In this document: positions 29,893 to 42,469 of the stretch, piece by piece
Numbering within the stretch: position 1 is the first letter of the stretch
Layout of the letters: every line of letters starts with the position of its first letter
DNA from: Monoplex corrugatus
Lineage: Eukaryota > Mollusca > Gastropoda > Littorinimorpha > Ranellidae
Length of the DNA: 64,000 bases
Direction of reading: 5' to 3'
NCBI GenBank assembly: GCA_030674185.1
Contig: CM060315.1
Coordinates: 85,689,454 to 85,753,453 of the forward strand
Made by a program: the position numbers and the translations under genes
The notes under the pieces: model-generated
Told to the model about the DNA's origin: nothing
What the model saw: the letters and a program-made list of their open reading frames with translations, nothing else
Database searches by the model: none

Positions 29893-30403
29893 TGAGGGTG
29901 AGTCCAAAAGTAAGGCCTTTTTCTTTAGTACAGGAACAATTACTGACACAGGAACATGTATCATACATCAAAATGAAGCTGGTCCTCTGGGGATCACATC
30001 CCTACTTCTCAACACAGTCACCGTTTCTCTCAATAGCAGTGTTCCACCTTTGAATCAGGGCGTGTATCCCTGCCTCGTAAAATTCTGTTGACTGTGTTTG
30101 GAGCCACGTCTTCACTGCAGTTTTCACTTCCTCATCACTGGCATAATGTTTGCCTCTCAAACCCTCTTTCATGGGGTCGAGGAGATGATAGTCTGAAGGC
30201 ACTAAGTCTGATGAGTATGGAGGATGCGGTAAAGTTGACCACCCATATGAGGCGATTGTCTCCCTTGTCCTGATGCTTGTGTGTGGTCGAGCATTGTCAT
30301 GCAGAAGGAGGAAATTATCGATTTGCAAGTTGGGTCTCACTCGTTGGATTCTTGCTTTGAGCCTCATCAGGGTCTTAATTCTTTCAAGACGGCCAGTGCG
30401 CAC
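29893..30403 (-). mobile_element. mariner transposon relic
   Basis: One end is present: TA at 29891 then tgagggtgagtccaaaagta, a mariner-type terminal repeat. The other end and the N-terminal half of the gene are gone, the break falling near 30403. Confidence 0.85.
30002..30403 (-). pseudogene. mariner transposase, C-terminal half
   Basis: The frame encodes LLLHDNARPHTSIRTRETIA and PHPPYSSDLVPSDYHLLDPM. The two Asp residues (HDNARPH and PSDYH) have 34 residues between them, the D34D spacing of mariner. It ends EFYEAGIHALIQRWNTAIER, typical for the family. The first catalytic Asp and the DNA-binding domain are missing, so it is inactive. Confidence 0.88.
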
Positions 30404-30612
30404 CCCGGCAAGTTCCCAGCCACCGGGCTGTTGGCGTTTGTTTTTTTCCCCGCTGACGCACCATTTTTACTACTTTTCTATTTTATTTTACAGCTACTAA
30501 AGAATGATTGATGGCAAAGTATTTGATATTACCAGAAAGCTCAAAACGTGATCTTTGCAAGCATACTATTTTCAGATAAGAACTTCCAACACTTATACTA
30601 GTTATAGGCACC

Positions 30613-31067
30613 GCTACGACAAGAACAGCGTAGGTCACAGAATATAACCCAAACGCAAGCTCACGTCCCAGTAGTAACTGTACTGTGCTATACTGAAGTC
30701 TAAAGGAACCTTTGAAACCTCTCTGTCTCTCTGTCTGTCTGTCTGTCTCTCTCTCTCACACATACACAGAGCGAGCGAGAAAGAGAGAGAGTGAGTGAGT
30801 GTGAGAGAGTAAGAGAGAGAGAGAGAGAGAGAGCAGTCAACTTAGATGGTAAAGTTTATAATAATTCCTGAATTCCCACGCCGGTGCCCAGTCAATAGTT
30901 TATCAAGGAAGATAGTGCAGACCTAACACATGGCATTGGAATTTCCTGGTCAGGGGGGTCACTTTATTCCGTTACCAGTCAAAGCATCAACTGTAAAGCT
31001 ACACCAACTAAACAGACGCTGTCCCTTCACTGGAAACTTCTGCTAAACAGTACTGATAGTTGTTTTG
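30613..31067 (+). repeat. Dispersed repeat family 1, copy B
   Basis: Counterpart of 497-975. It is cut at 31067 by the hAT-like element and resumes at 32771 (gatatttt...acagtgaaa, compare 973-992). Confidence 0.75.
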
Positions 31068-31416
31068 CAGGGTTCGCACAGTCCTTAAAAGTCCTGAATT
31101 TTGAGGACATGCTTTTTAAGGCCTTAAAAGTCCTTAAAAATCAGGCTTTTGCTGAAAGGTCTTTAAAAAGTCCTTAAGTTTTGTCACTGCCTATGATTTT
31201 TAATAAAGTCTGTGTAAAATCTTGAGTTTGTAAAAAAAAAAAAGGTTGAAATTGAATTGAGAAAAAAAAAAAAAGAGAAATTGTGAGTCGGAGTTAAGAT
31301 CAACGATCTTAACGATACATCGTCTGCTATAGGTCAAAACACTAGAGTTACGGGCCTTGATGGCGCATGTGTGTATGTGAAAGAATGTTTCACCATTTTG
31401 AAATTGAGAAGTCAAC

Positions 31417-31746
31417 ATGCCGGGGAAATGTTTGTTTAACGTGGTTTGGCTGGAAAAAGATGAATACAAAGAATGGCTGCAGGCAGACCCAAATGGAGAC
31501 AGATGCAAGGCCTTTTGCTGCATTTGTAAGAAGACCATAGACATTCGTTCAATGGGAGAATCAGCAGTAAATACCCATGGAAAAGGGAAAAAAACACTGC
31601 GACCTGATGAAGGCTTCAAATCCTGCAGTTCGTCTTTCGAATTTAAAAAAAAAAAAATTCTACAACAAGCGATCCGATCACTTCTAGCAGTTCGTCATCC
31701 TGCAGTTCATCAACCAACTGTTCTGCTCAAACTCAGATGTCAGTGA
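31417..31746 (+). pseudogene. hAT transposase N-terminus, BED-like finger
   Basis: Begins MPGKCLFNVVWLEKDEYKEW, then CCICKKTIDIRSMGESAVNT and HGKGKK, the BED-type zinc finger layout of many invertebrate hAT proteins (usually ending SHxKGKKH; the last His here reads Thr). The frame is lost after about residue 80, at the poly-A tract near 31650. Confidence 0.65.
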
Positions 31747-31864
31747 ACAGCCTGAGCCGTACTAAAACAGAGGCAATGAAAGCTGAACTACTGTGGATTT
31801 AAAAGTAGTGACAAGTCATTACAGCTTTCGTTCGTGTGAAGGCATTTCAAATCTGTTCCAGTGA

Positions 31865-32314
31865 ATGTTTCCGGACAGTGCTGTTGCCAAACAGTTTCAA
31901 TGTGGAGAAAGAAAAACTGCATATCTGGCAGCGTTTGGCATTGCTCCCCACCTCCATTCTGTGTTGAAACAGAAAATAAGAAGTGAGTCAGCATATGTGT
32001 TGCTCTTTGATGAAAGTTTGAACAAAGAACTGCAGAAAAAGCAAATGGATATTCATATCCGTTTCTGGGACAATGATACAGTTCACTCTCACTACTTACA
32101 ATCAGAGTTCATGGGACATGCAGCAGCTACTGACACTTGTGACCATCTTGAACCACTTATCGAAGAGCTGGGTTACAACAAGTTAGTGCAGCTGTCCATG
32201 GATGGGCCGAATGTGAACTGGAAGATTTTCAACAATCTTCATGAACTGGAAGGTTTTCAACAATCTTCAGGATCAAGTGGAAAAACACACTGCATGTCCC
32301 CAGTGTTAGTTTAG
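31865..32314 (+). pseudogene. hAT transposase middle fragment
   Basis: Encodes SAYVLLFDESLNKELQKKQM and HYLQSEFMGHAAATDTCDHL, then QLSMDGPNVNWKIF. The FDESLNK and SMDGPNVNWK blocks are recognisable hAT-type core motifs, the Asp residues being candidate catalytic positions. It starts out of frame with the N-terminal piece and stops well before the dimerisation domain, which is absent. Confidence 0.6.
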
Positions 32315-32818
32315 TTATAGAGACATTTTACCGTCAGTGACTTCAAACATACATGTATTTGTGTCTACTGATCACAAGAACTGAAATTCCTTATGGACAA
32401 CAGGCAAACAAACATTTTTGTCAACTGCAAGATTGGAGAATCTGTTGTGTGCAGCAAACATTTTCAAACATTTTGTCAGTTCATCACAATAAGTGAGAAT
32501 CCTACATTTGCTCTGCTGTATTGTAAAAAACAAACATTTGTGGCTATACTGATATAAACAGCTGAGATACCTAAAGAAATCTATGCTCGCAGAGGATCCA
32601 TGATGTGAGTATTGAAGAGTAACAACGAATGATTTAATTTGTGTCAGAATTTCATGATTATTTTTCTTAAAGTTATCCTTGAAGTAAGTCCTTAAATTAA
32701 AAAAAAAAAGTGCTTCAAAAGTCCTTAAAAAGTCCTTAAATTTTTTGTCTGGAAATCTGTATAAACCCTGTTTTGGATATTTTTTACAGTGAAAGCTGCC
32801 AGAATTTTTCAGAACTTG

Positions 32819-32940
32819 ACCGGCACTGTAGGGCCGGTGCGTCTGTGGGGAACAGACGCCTAACCGGCACCGGGGGTACAATGCGTCGGGAGAGAACTTT
32901 TTTGGTACTAGCTCCTGGCAGCCGGTGCGTCGCGAAAAGG
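32819..32940. other. GC-rich hairpin cluster
   Basis: Locally GC-rich. gcgtctgt...acagacgc is a perfect 8-bp stem with a 5-base loop near 32842-32862, flanked by ccggcac...gccggtgc. ccggtgcgtc recurs at 32838 and 32928. Possibly a transposon end; identity unknown. Confidence 0.45.
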
Positions 32941-33186
32941 TTAATATATGCCTCAGAGTTTATTTTTTCTCCTCTTGGCAAGAAATCAATCAGAATGACA
33001 CTTTGACTTTGAGCATCCCAAAAGACAGTTGCTGTGATTTTTCCAGCTGACTGGTGCGTGCGTGAGCTTTGGTTTGAATTATCAAGAGTTAGCACCTTAT
33101 GAATTCTGTGATTATTATTATTATTAACATTATTATTTTCTGAGTCATTTCCTTGAGGTTGATACCATCATCTTTGCTTGTGTGGC

Positions 33187-33372
33187 TCATCATCATCATC
33201 ATGATGTACCCTGCCTCATGGCGTTGGTGATCATGGCCCTCCACATGAATCTATCCACTGTTGCTGAAAGTACATCTCCCACCCTCACTGTCTTCTGCCA
33301 CCCTGCAAGCCCTGTCCAATATTTTGTCCCTGGGTTTACCTGGTGTTCTCTTTCCCTCCAGCTTATCAGTGT
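33187..33372 (-). mobile_element. LINE family 2 3' end
   Basis: Same 3' end as 6421-6620 and 57870-57985: on the minus strand, ggagggccatgatcaccaac and a (GATGAT)n tail at 33189-33205. Confidence 0.75.
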
Positions 33373-33375
33373 TTA

Positions 33376-34325
33376 AAGCCCAGCCACCTGTGAAGAGCCA
33401 TATCAGAGCTATTATCATCTAAAATCACACCTGTTGACTCTGACAAAAAATCACTTGGAAAAGAAAAGTTAGTACACATCCAATACATTCTTGCATAGAA
33501 TCTAGGAACATGTCCCTTGCATTGACCATTCAAACCAATTTATCACAAACCGAATACAAATGTAAGCATTGTTATTGTTATTTTTGTTTAAAGCCCAGCC
33601 CAATGCGTACCGCCATATTGGTCTATAACTGTTTCAAAACACACACAATACTTTCAACAGGAAAAGAAGGAAAAGAAAATTAAGTACAGACATCAATGTA
33701 TTTGCGCACATGATTAAGGAGAAGCCCCTGGTGTTGACCACTTTGTCCAGTTAACCACAATGGGGATTTAAAAAACATACCTGAATACAGTTCTAAACAA
33801 AACTAAGGACACTAAAAGATGTATAAACAGGACTAAATGACCTACTGTAAAAAATGTACTTAATACATGTACCTAAGAGAAAGTACATAAGACTCTATTG
33901 AACACATACAGATCATGAGATGAATGAACCAGCAAAGCAGAAAATGTAGGATGAAATGACAGAAAGCAAAGGAACAAGGCAGAAACAAGAGTGACAAAAA
34001 AGAGGAAATTTCTAGCACAACATTTCCAGAGGGTGGGGATACTATCTATACTGAAAGAGATCCTGGCATCCCCATGAGGGGAAATGTCAACATAACTAAG
34101 GACACTAGAATTGGCCTAAACTACCAACGATTTCTTCCCACAAAACATTTTCTAAGATCCAAAAATGCATTCAGTACATGTACCCAATTATCAATCCTGA
34201 AAGAAAGTATGTAAGATTTTACAGAACACATACAGTTAAATGGACCAGTATGTCAGAATATGTTAGGAAGAGATGACAGAAAGCACAGGAGCAAGGCAGA
34301 AATAAAGAAAGTGACACTACAAAAA
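33376..34325 (-). mobile_element. Three adjoining LINE family 4 3'-UTR copies
   Basis: 33376-33570, 33575-34075 and 34085-34325 are each versions of the same 3' UTR on the minus strand, two starting at the tail (tttaaagcccagcc). They are diverged and unequal in length, so they look like repeated insertions or a local duplication followed by deletion. Confidence 0.65.
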
Positions 34326-34329
34326 ACAC

Positions 34330-37300
34330 ATTTTTATAGGATCATCCCACTTAGGCAGATTTCCTTTGTGCTCACATTTTTTTTCTTTTTTTGTTGTTTT
34401 TTTTTTGGTCCCATTTTCTAAGCCACTTTAATGGCCACAGAAGATGTCACAGTTTGTACAATGCAAAGATGATGATGATGATAATCATGATGCTATTGAG
34501 TTCTATCTAGGACTGAGACTGTATGACAGGGCTGTACTCTAATGCTTACTATTCATAATATGGTCTGGTATCAACCAGGCCCAAGGGATATAAACACCTG
34601 TGGTATTGGTCAGAAGATTTGAGCAACATTTGACAAATCCTTGAAGTGGATGAGACTTGACTGTGTGGTCCCAGTTTTCCAAATGAGCCCACAGCATGCT
34701 CAACTCTCAGTAGGAGCTGGTTGAACCCATATTTCTGTGAGAAAAGTAACAAAATTTTGTTTTTAACAGGAGCGACTGGAAATTTTAGGTATACATGTCT
34801 TAAACTCTGTTGACAATCATTTGTACACAAATTGTTGTTTGTTTTGATTGGTTAATGAAGAAATAAATTTTATATTTAGTTATCAATATGCTTATTTCAT
34901 AGGTCTTAAACAGTATATCAAAATAAGCAGCTGTGAACCAGTCTCATAAACGGGTACATTATTTGTCACGATTGAATTGAGCGACAGCCTCAGAGTCAGA
35001 AATGTGGTGAGGATATATCTGTGTGGCTTGTCTTTAGATGTAGTATAGTTTTCACAATAAAATTTATATTATATAAATCATATTGTATAAAAAGTGTCAA
35101 AATCAAATAATTAAGACAGGCCTTGTGGTAATGCTTTTTTGAAATTGTCCAAAATTGGCAGTTTTCAAGACTTGCCACCACAACTCACCCCTTTACAGAT
35201 CCCCAACAATTCATACATTGTTTTGAAGCTGATCGTGTTAACTTTGACTGCTACACACAATAATTTAATACAACTAAATCGGAAGTTACAAGAGAGTATC
35301 ATTTTGGTTACGAAGGAAAATCTGACTGTGTGTTCTCAAACTTTCTCTTCCATTTTCTCAGAATAAGATTACACTTACAAGTTGCAGTCATGTGACATGT
35401 CACTTGGTCACAACTTGTACAGTTTTTATCCAAAGGATTTCATTTATTTTCAGTGGAAAGAAAATGACCTATCTAAATTGAGGCATGGTTGTTTCTTCAG
35501 CATAAAAAGTACATTCATTCACCTGTATATGTTTATGTTCTTTTGAAAATAATTGTACTCAGTATATGTTTTGTATGTGTATGTGTGTATATATATACGA
35601 GACAGTGACGAAAGGTCATGCAAAACAATGGGACATAGAACACATAATTTCAAAACTGAAATCAGATGAAAATGTCTGTAACTTTCAGTCAGTAGAAAAA
35701 TTGCACATGTTTATCTGTCAAATATTCTTGCAGATGAACATGAATGACAAAGTTGTTATCATGAAGATAAAGATTGTTCTTTCCTCTATCGATCTGTGCT
35801 GTTTGTTTTTGTTAAAAACGCACCCATACGAAAATCTGCGCAAAAAAAAACAAAACACACTGACCGACGAAGTTTCACCGCGTTGTGACCTAATGGCGAC
35901 TGGCTCACGGCAGTGATTGGGGTGACCGGTTAACGGCAACTTAAATTATACGGGTCACACAGGACTACCTTCATGCAAATTAGTACAGTTGACAGGTCGA
36001 AATCCTGTCCTTCATTCCTGTATAATATTTATTTTATAAGATTATTAGTTTGTTAGTCTTCTAAAGGTCAGAATATTGGCAAACTTTGAAGAAGAATGTC
36101 TGAGGACCTCCTTGATATAACAGATCGCGTCCATGGATGCGTAAACAGCTTATTTTTTGCTGAATTTAATCATATTCGGAACTTTGAGATGTGACTTGTA
36201 CTGGATGTGCGCGGGCCTCCGAAGGGCGAGTAACCGTAATCTGCCATTTTAGCATATGGGAACCTCGAATCATGGCCGCCGTAGAAGCGATCGCTGAAAG
36301 TCCAGTCAACGAATTTCTACCTGTGATTGTCAAGCTGAAGGACAAACGTTGTAAACATCGACTGATTTTTCATGAAAATTAACATAAAAGTTTGATTCAG
36401 TCAATTGTTTTTAATGTTTCTCTTTATTTACAAAGATTTTAAAAGAAATCCGCGGCAGGTATAGCGTGCACGAGCAGAGAATAGAAAGTATGATCTCCGG
36501 TTTGATGTTTTATCGCCAAGGGATTTTTTTTTAAGCGACCTGGAACTAGTAGAAGTAAAATTGTGTGAAGCGACTGCTTTCCAAAGGTGTTTATATTGCT
36601 AGTATTTAATGAATACGATGGAATTTTGTTTTTAATACATCGAAATCAAAATATTTGTGCTAGTACTCGGCCGGCCAGAAATTCAAACCGGAAGTTGGCG
36701 AGTGTGTGTCGTCTATCGGATCAGATTTGACAATGTTTATCATCGCAAAGGAACAGCAAATAGCAGTTTTGCACGCACACATTATCAGAACACTATATAA
36801 CATCAGGCAAACACGGACACATAGCTCCACAAAGTCCAATGAGCCTTTCTAACGACAAAATATAAGAATACTTTACTCTCAAAAGTAATAGCTGGCACAA
36901 ATTAAAGAAAACACTTGAGAAAAAATTCGGATTTTATTTCTTTCTATTTTCAAAGCAATGATAATTTTTTGTGGATGAAATTAACCATCACTGCCACCAA
37001 AACTTCAACAGCAGACACTCACTGATAAACTACTTCTACAGTTAAAACTGTTGAGAACTGAGTGTGATAAGTCGCAGGACGAGAACACGGCTTTTGTTTA
37101 AAAAATTAGTAACACTGATTAATCATTACTTCAGGGGCTAAATCTGAAGACAAAAATTTAGACAGTTTTAAAAGAAGCGGAGAGATTTTCAGCAGATAGA
37201 CCAGACATTGAAAATTTCTTTGTCTGTGGATATGGGAAGATGCATGTTACTGCGAAATAACTGATGAAAATAACTTATTGATAAACATTAGGAATGAGTA

Positions 37301-37455
37301 TAGAAATGGCTGTAAGTCATATACTGCATTGCCAGGCATGTATCTTCTTCTGTTACACATTTTAGTTTCATTATGTTATTGAGAAGGATGTCTTTCTGTG
37401 CTAGTATGATACAAAGTCATCTGTGGATCAGATTGTTTCAGACTAAATCAGTACA
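34330..37455. other. ITPA intron 1, no gene or repeat recognised
   Basis: AT-rich intronic sequence. A modestly GC-rich patch lies at 36190-36380 with a 63-codon frame starting MTCTGCARASEGRVTVICHF; nothing links it to a known family. No splice-supported exon is visible. Confidence 0.5.
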
Positions 37456-37790
37456 TGCATACAAAATCTTAAAATCTCGTATATTAGCAACATTTGCCTG
37501 TAAAGAGTATAAAACTGTACCTTTTATTTGATTCACATGCAAAATTTCAGGAGATTCCATCAAGACATAATGTGAGTTATGTCTGTTTTAAGTTGGCCCG
37601 ACTCATGGGCACTCACATTATTTGGGTGCAAATGCATACAAAATATCTTACATCTTGAATATAACTAAGCTTGTAAATAATTTACTGGTAGCTTCCTATT
37701 TGATTCATATGCAAAATTTCAAGGAAATCCATCAAAAAATAAGCGAAATATGTGCGTTTTAATTTGTTCTGGTTCGTGAACCGTGCTTTT
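37456..37790 (+). repeat. Diverged tandem duplication, ~170-bp unit x 2
   Basis: tgcatacaaaat, tatttgattcacatgcaaaa and tccatcaa occur in the same order in 37456-37615 and 37629-37790. The copies are about 70 percent alike by eye. 37800-38340 shows nothing further. Confidence 0.55.
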
Positions 37791-38344
37791 TGAGTTTTCC
37801 ATCGTTCAAACGAGATATTTTGTCATTTTTGGAGCCATATATCTCATGACTTTCTCACTTTACGCTGCCCCCCAAAATTTAAGTTTCATACAATAACATT
37901 GATTCTGAGAAAAAGTCAACTAGCCAATTCTGCCGTCTTATTTTTGTGTAATGGGGGTGCAAAAATGGCTTGTCATGCAATTTCGAACATTGACAAAATG
38001 GCATATTTATGAAGTTTGCAGCACTGCTGTGTAAATTTATGGACAGATCTACTTGTATGCTTGCTTTTTTATGTAGTTTATGTTGTTAAGAATTAAAATC
38101 AGGAATGACATTCTCTGTCTGAGGACTTCTGGAAAATTTAGGTTCCTTGCTCCATTTCAGAATTGGCAAAAACGTACGTAAACTGCCATTTTCAAAGTGT
38201 GTTATCTCTTGACCTAATACAGCTAGAGACCTACTTTTTTTTTGCATTGTGCTTATTTTTTTCTTGTACTTTTCAGAAATATAAGTGTTAATAACCTTTT
38301 CAGAAGTTTATGTTTTGGCTGCCAGTACCTACTACAAGACAGGT

Positions 38345-41009
38345 AAGAATGTATCAGAAAGAAACAAAGCAGTCCAAGAACAGTTAAACAACATAGATCA
38401 GTAGTGTCAAGAAACCGGATCAGCAATCAACCCCACCAAGCACAGGTACTGTTATGCACCCTTGGCAATAGAACAGCGAGTGTAAAATGTCCATCAGTTA
38501 CGTTCTGAGGAAACAATATCGAGCGAACAAACAACTTGCACTACCTTGGCATCAGTTTTGATAGAATGTTAACTTTCAGAAAACATGTGGAAATCGCTAC
38601 ACTCAAATGTAAAAAGGCCTTTCTGTCCTGAAAGCAATGGCAGCTAAAGATATAGAACAATGCCATCTCTTTCAACTATACCAAGCTGTGATACTGAGCA
38701 ACATCGATTGTGGACTGGGCCTCACTATGTTTTCACAGACAAACCTGCTAAAACCAGAAAGAAAATACAAAACGAAGCATTGAGATTGATCCTCTGAACC
38801 ACAAAAGACACACCTAGGAGACTATGCGATACCTGCTCAACCTTCCTTCAATACAGTCGAGACAAAATAGAACAAGTAAAGGCATATTTCAGGGCATTGG
38901 GACAGTCAGAAGACTCCATTCAGCATGTGTGTCAACTGACAGAACTCAAAGGTACAAAGGAATGGGAAAAACATCTAGACCGTTTCAAAATCTAGGAAGA
39001 CACTGACACGAATAGCTAGAAAGGAAAACAAATGCAGAAATTGAGTTGCTCATGGAGCAACAAAGCTGCAACCCCAAAGATAAAATCATATAATTCACGG
39101 ATGGCTCAGTCACCAATAACAAATGTAGATGGGTCTTCAATGTCAAACAGAATGGAAACACCAACATGAAGAAAACACTACATATGATATCACAATCTCC
39201 AGTCTAACGATGGAAATTGATGCACTACAGTGATTAACCTCTCTGGATGACATGAAACTTTGAAAGAAAGCCAAGCCTTCATCCTGACTGACTCGATGAA
39301 TCTACTTCAAAAAGTGCAAAATGGAGTAGGGACCCCAGAATGGCACAAAGCAAATGAACAGTATTGACCTAAAAGTACTCACGTGGATCTACTGCTCTGG
39401 ACACGCTGGTGTTAAGGGAAATGAATGGGCCGATAGACTTGCAGGCAATGCCACTACAACAAAAATTCTCCATCAGGGAAAGTCTGAGGTCCTTAGACAC
39501 TTTAAATCATATCTTCGTGAACAAAATGTGAGTCATCATACCTTTAAACGTCTTACCCAAAAAGGAATAGAGGAAATGGCCAGAAATCCTCTGTGAAAGG
39601 AAAAACAAGAGCTATCATTAATCAGACTAACACTGGTATCATCTCAAATGTAACACTGCAGAGACTCTGTACAGCATGGAATGGAAAGTGTTTGGGCTTT
39701 TCCTGAAACAGATATAAAGAAAAAGACAATTAAAGAACAAGTATCTGTTCTACTGATATGTACTTCCAATTTTGGCTGTTGATCATGTGGTATTGCATAA
39801 TTCATATATGGGAGCCACTTTCAGTTTGTAAAAAATCTTAATTCTGACGAGTTTTGGTGCATGAACATAACCAACACTGATTGAAATACAATTAAAACAC
39901 TGTAGAAATTATCCATATGAATGTTGACATGAGAAGATCATTGTTAAGGTGATTTTAAAGTGGGTTTTTTTGTTTTTGAATTCTGAATAAAAATGGCGAT
40001 TGAAAGTGTGACAGCCTGGCAGTTTCTATTCTATGCGTTGGCTCTTTTTGAAAATAAATAAAGAAAACAAAAAATGTCTGTGATTGTGTGAAATATACTA
40101 CATGTGTGTGTAGCACTTGTTTGTTTACTCATGTTCATCTGAATTTATTTTGAACCATTGTTATGTCTTGTGTCCTTCGTAATGTTTCGTGTTTGTCAGA
40201 GTGCATGTACCTATTGATGCTATTCACTTGGAAGTACGCGCACGAATATGTGACATATGCTTTTAATAAAAATGACATATCTTTGTTAACATTGGAAATG
40301 AATATCTCATTTTATGGAAAAATACTGATGAATTAATCAGTTTTGACGATCAAACAATGATCCATCTTTTGTGTCCATGTTTTAGCATTATACTGGACAA
40401 CACAACTGATGTGTTTTTACTTGTTTAAAATTTAAATGTATGGAACTACTTTGCATTCTTTGGCTGTGTCTGGCTGGCAGAATAACTTCCACATGGGGTG
40501 CGATCTGCCATGTACGATCACATGCTACTTTGGTCACATTTGAAATTTTGTGTATATGTTTCGCTCAAAAGTTATGTTGAGCATCACTTTACATTCTTGC
40601 ATTGAAAATTTTTTTTTTTTTTTATAATTGACATTCACAAGTAGTAGAAATAACACTGATAAACTTATTTTGATGACATTTGTTCATATCATGTTCTGCT
40701 GGTCTGTTAAATGCATTTTTGACTTTATGGAAGTACGATGTGCTGAGGCAATTTTAGGCAATATAGGCCCGTTTTTATATATATATGTGTGTTTGAGTGT
40801 CCTTAGTTGTGTTTAACTTTGCTTGATGTTTGTTTTTTTTTAAATCCTCTGTGTATATCCTTAGATTATGTGCGTGAATACATTGATGTGTGGGCTTGAT
40901 TTTCCTGTTTTTCCCCCTCTTGGAGTATTGTGTATGTTTTGAAATAGTTAAAAGCTGATATGGCTGTATGCTATTGGCTGGGCTTTAAACAAAAATAACA
41001 ATAACAATG
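38345..41009 (+). mobile_element. RNase H-bearing LINE (family 4), degraded
   Basis: Sense to ITPA, in intron 1. Broken frames carry post-RT sequence (SNIDCGLGLTMFS near 38700), then RNase H at 39280-39470, then KGKTRAIINQTN at 39600. The 3' UTR ends ggctgggctttaaacaaaaa at 40976 with a taacaataac tail at 40997. Stops and frameshifts occur every 100-200 bp. The RT core is missing, so it is strongly 5' truncated. RNase H after RT suggests the I/R1/ingi group. Confidence 0.75.
39354..39596 (+). pseudogene. LINE RNase H C-terminal fragment
   Basis: 80 codons. LTWIYCSGHAGVKGNEWADR followed by LAGNA contains the His and Asp of the RNase H1-type active site (GHAGVKGNEWAD). The earlier motif ILTDSMNLLQKVQNG (near 39280) is in a different frame. 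Confidence 0.75.
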
Positions 41010-41103
41010 TATTCGTTTATGATAATAAATTTTTGTATGTATATGTACAGTTGACATTTTTTATATGTATTCATCTGTGCATATTTATAGATTTGTGTAT
41101 TTT

Positions 41104-41105
<2 letters not shown>

Positions 41106-41171
<66 letters not shown>
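41106..41171. repeat. (GT)n microsatellite
   Basis: 33 GT units, 170 bp before ITPA exon 2. Confidence 0.95.
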
Positions 41172-41172
<1 letters not shown>

Positions 41173-41341
41173 TATTATTGCTTCTGCTCTGGTTTACACT
41201 TTTTTTTTTTTTTGGTCTTTTTTTTTGTCTTGTATGATGTGAAAAGCACAGTGAGTCCAAATGAGTTTAGAGAATAGTGCTGTAGAAGAATAATTTAATA
41301 TTATTATTGTTGTATGTTTTCTTTGCTTTTTACTGTCTCAG

Positions 41342-41534
41342 ATCATCTGTCAAGACATAGATTTACCAGAATACCAGGGCACACCGGAGGAAGTTGTGAG
41401 AGCGAAATGCATGCTGGCAGCTCAACACATCAAAGGCCCTGTGATTGTGGAGGACACTAGTCTGTGTTTCAATGCTCTGGGTGGTATGCCTGGTCCATAT
41501 ATCAAGTGGTTCCTCAAGGAAATTGGACCAGCAG
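41342..41534 (+). CDS. ITPA: ITPA exon 2
   Basis: Follows tactgtctcag, a clear acceptor, in phase 0. Encodes residues 31-94 and the first base of codon 95. [20 protein letters not shown] includes the Glu (residue 40) that binds the metal in the human enzyme (E44). [20 protein letters not shown] includes the acidic pair with the catalytic-base Asp, and [14 protein letters not shown] the substrate-pocket segment. The join to exon 1 needs no gap when compared with the human protein, so no coding exon is missing in the 17-kb intron. It ends at GCAG before gtagta, phase 1. Intron 2 is 564 bp. Confidence 0.95.
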
Positions 41535-42098
41535 GTAGTATGTGTTTATGTTGTTATACATCAGTTGTATTATTGTAGACTCTCCATGGGTAAGAGCTGG
41601 ATGTGAAAAAAACATGTTTTGCATATGTCACTATCCTCGTAAAAATAAATTTGTTCTTCTTCTTTTGTGTGTATGAGTGATTGGGGTTGGAGTGGCAATT
41701 GAGTGTGTCTGTGTGTGGACATATACACAACTAAAAGTAAGAGAAATGTAACAAATGTGAGAAAAGTTCATCTGACAATTAACAGTGGTTGGAGTGGTAT
41801 TGATAGTGATCTATGCTTATAGCATATGTAGGCCTATGTGTGTGAGTGTGTGAAGATGCACTCTCATGTAGGTTCTCTTGTTTATTTGTGTGCTCATGAC
41901 TTTGTAGTGGATTATATGTTAGTCTGAGTGTGTTTACAAGTGAACTTGTACATGCGTGATCATGTCTTTGCTGAGAACATTGTTGGTCACCTGCACATGT
42001 GTATGGGTCGGGTGTGTGCATGTTCATGTGTGCATGCTCATGGACACATGTTTCATTCTCAGTATGCAAATGTATGACCGACATCACTGTGTCCACAG

Positions 42099-42385
42099 GT
42101 TTGCACAAGATGCTGGCAGGTTTTGAGGACAAGTCAGCATATGCTCTATGCATGTTTGGCTACTCCAGCGGTGAACCTGACGCCCATGTACAGATGTTTT
42201 CAGGTCGCTGTGATGGTACCATTGTGTCACCACGTGGACCCTCAGACTTTGGCTGGGATCCTTGCTTCCAACCTGATGGCTTTAATCAGACTTATGCTGA
42301 AATGAAGAAAGATACCAAAAATGGGATTTCTCACCGTGGGAAAGCTATGGCTGTGTTGAAAGATTTTGTAACACAGTTGAAGTAG
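42099..42385 (+). CDS. ITPA: ITPA exon 3 and stop
   Basis: Follows gtccacag in phase 1. Encodes residues 95-189: [20 protein letters not shown], then [13 protein letters not shown], the purine-ring pocket [19 protein letters not shown], and [11 protein letters not shown], whose Lys, Ser-His-Arg contact the triphosphate and base. TAG is at 42383. The human gene divides this region among several exons; here it is one. Total length 189 against 194 in human. The frame is intact, so the gene is likely functional. A LINE relic begins within 90 bp of the stop, leaving a short or transposon-derived 3' UTR. Confidence 0.95.
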
Positions 42386-42469
42386 GTCTGTTGATGAGTG
42401 TGTGTGTGTGTGTGTGTGTTTGTGTGTGTTTGTGAAATGTTCAATGAAATGAACAGTATCAAGACATTG

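Larger units (their letters stand above)
31068..32770 (+). mobile_element. hAT-like DNA transposon, degraded
   Basis: 1703 bp with ends cagggttcgcacag and, inverted, ctgtataaaccctg: 10 of the first 13 bases pair. CAGGG ends are usual for hAT. Both sub-terminal regions are full of (c)cttaaaagtcc repeats. Flanks share ttttg, but a clean 8-bp duplication is not seen. It carries two transposase fragments. Confidence 0.75.

Noticed and set aside
36191..36382. 63-codon frame in a GC-richer patch of ITPA intron 1
   Set aside because: No recognisable family and no convincing splice sites; could be chance.
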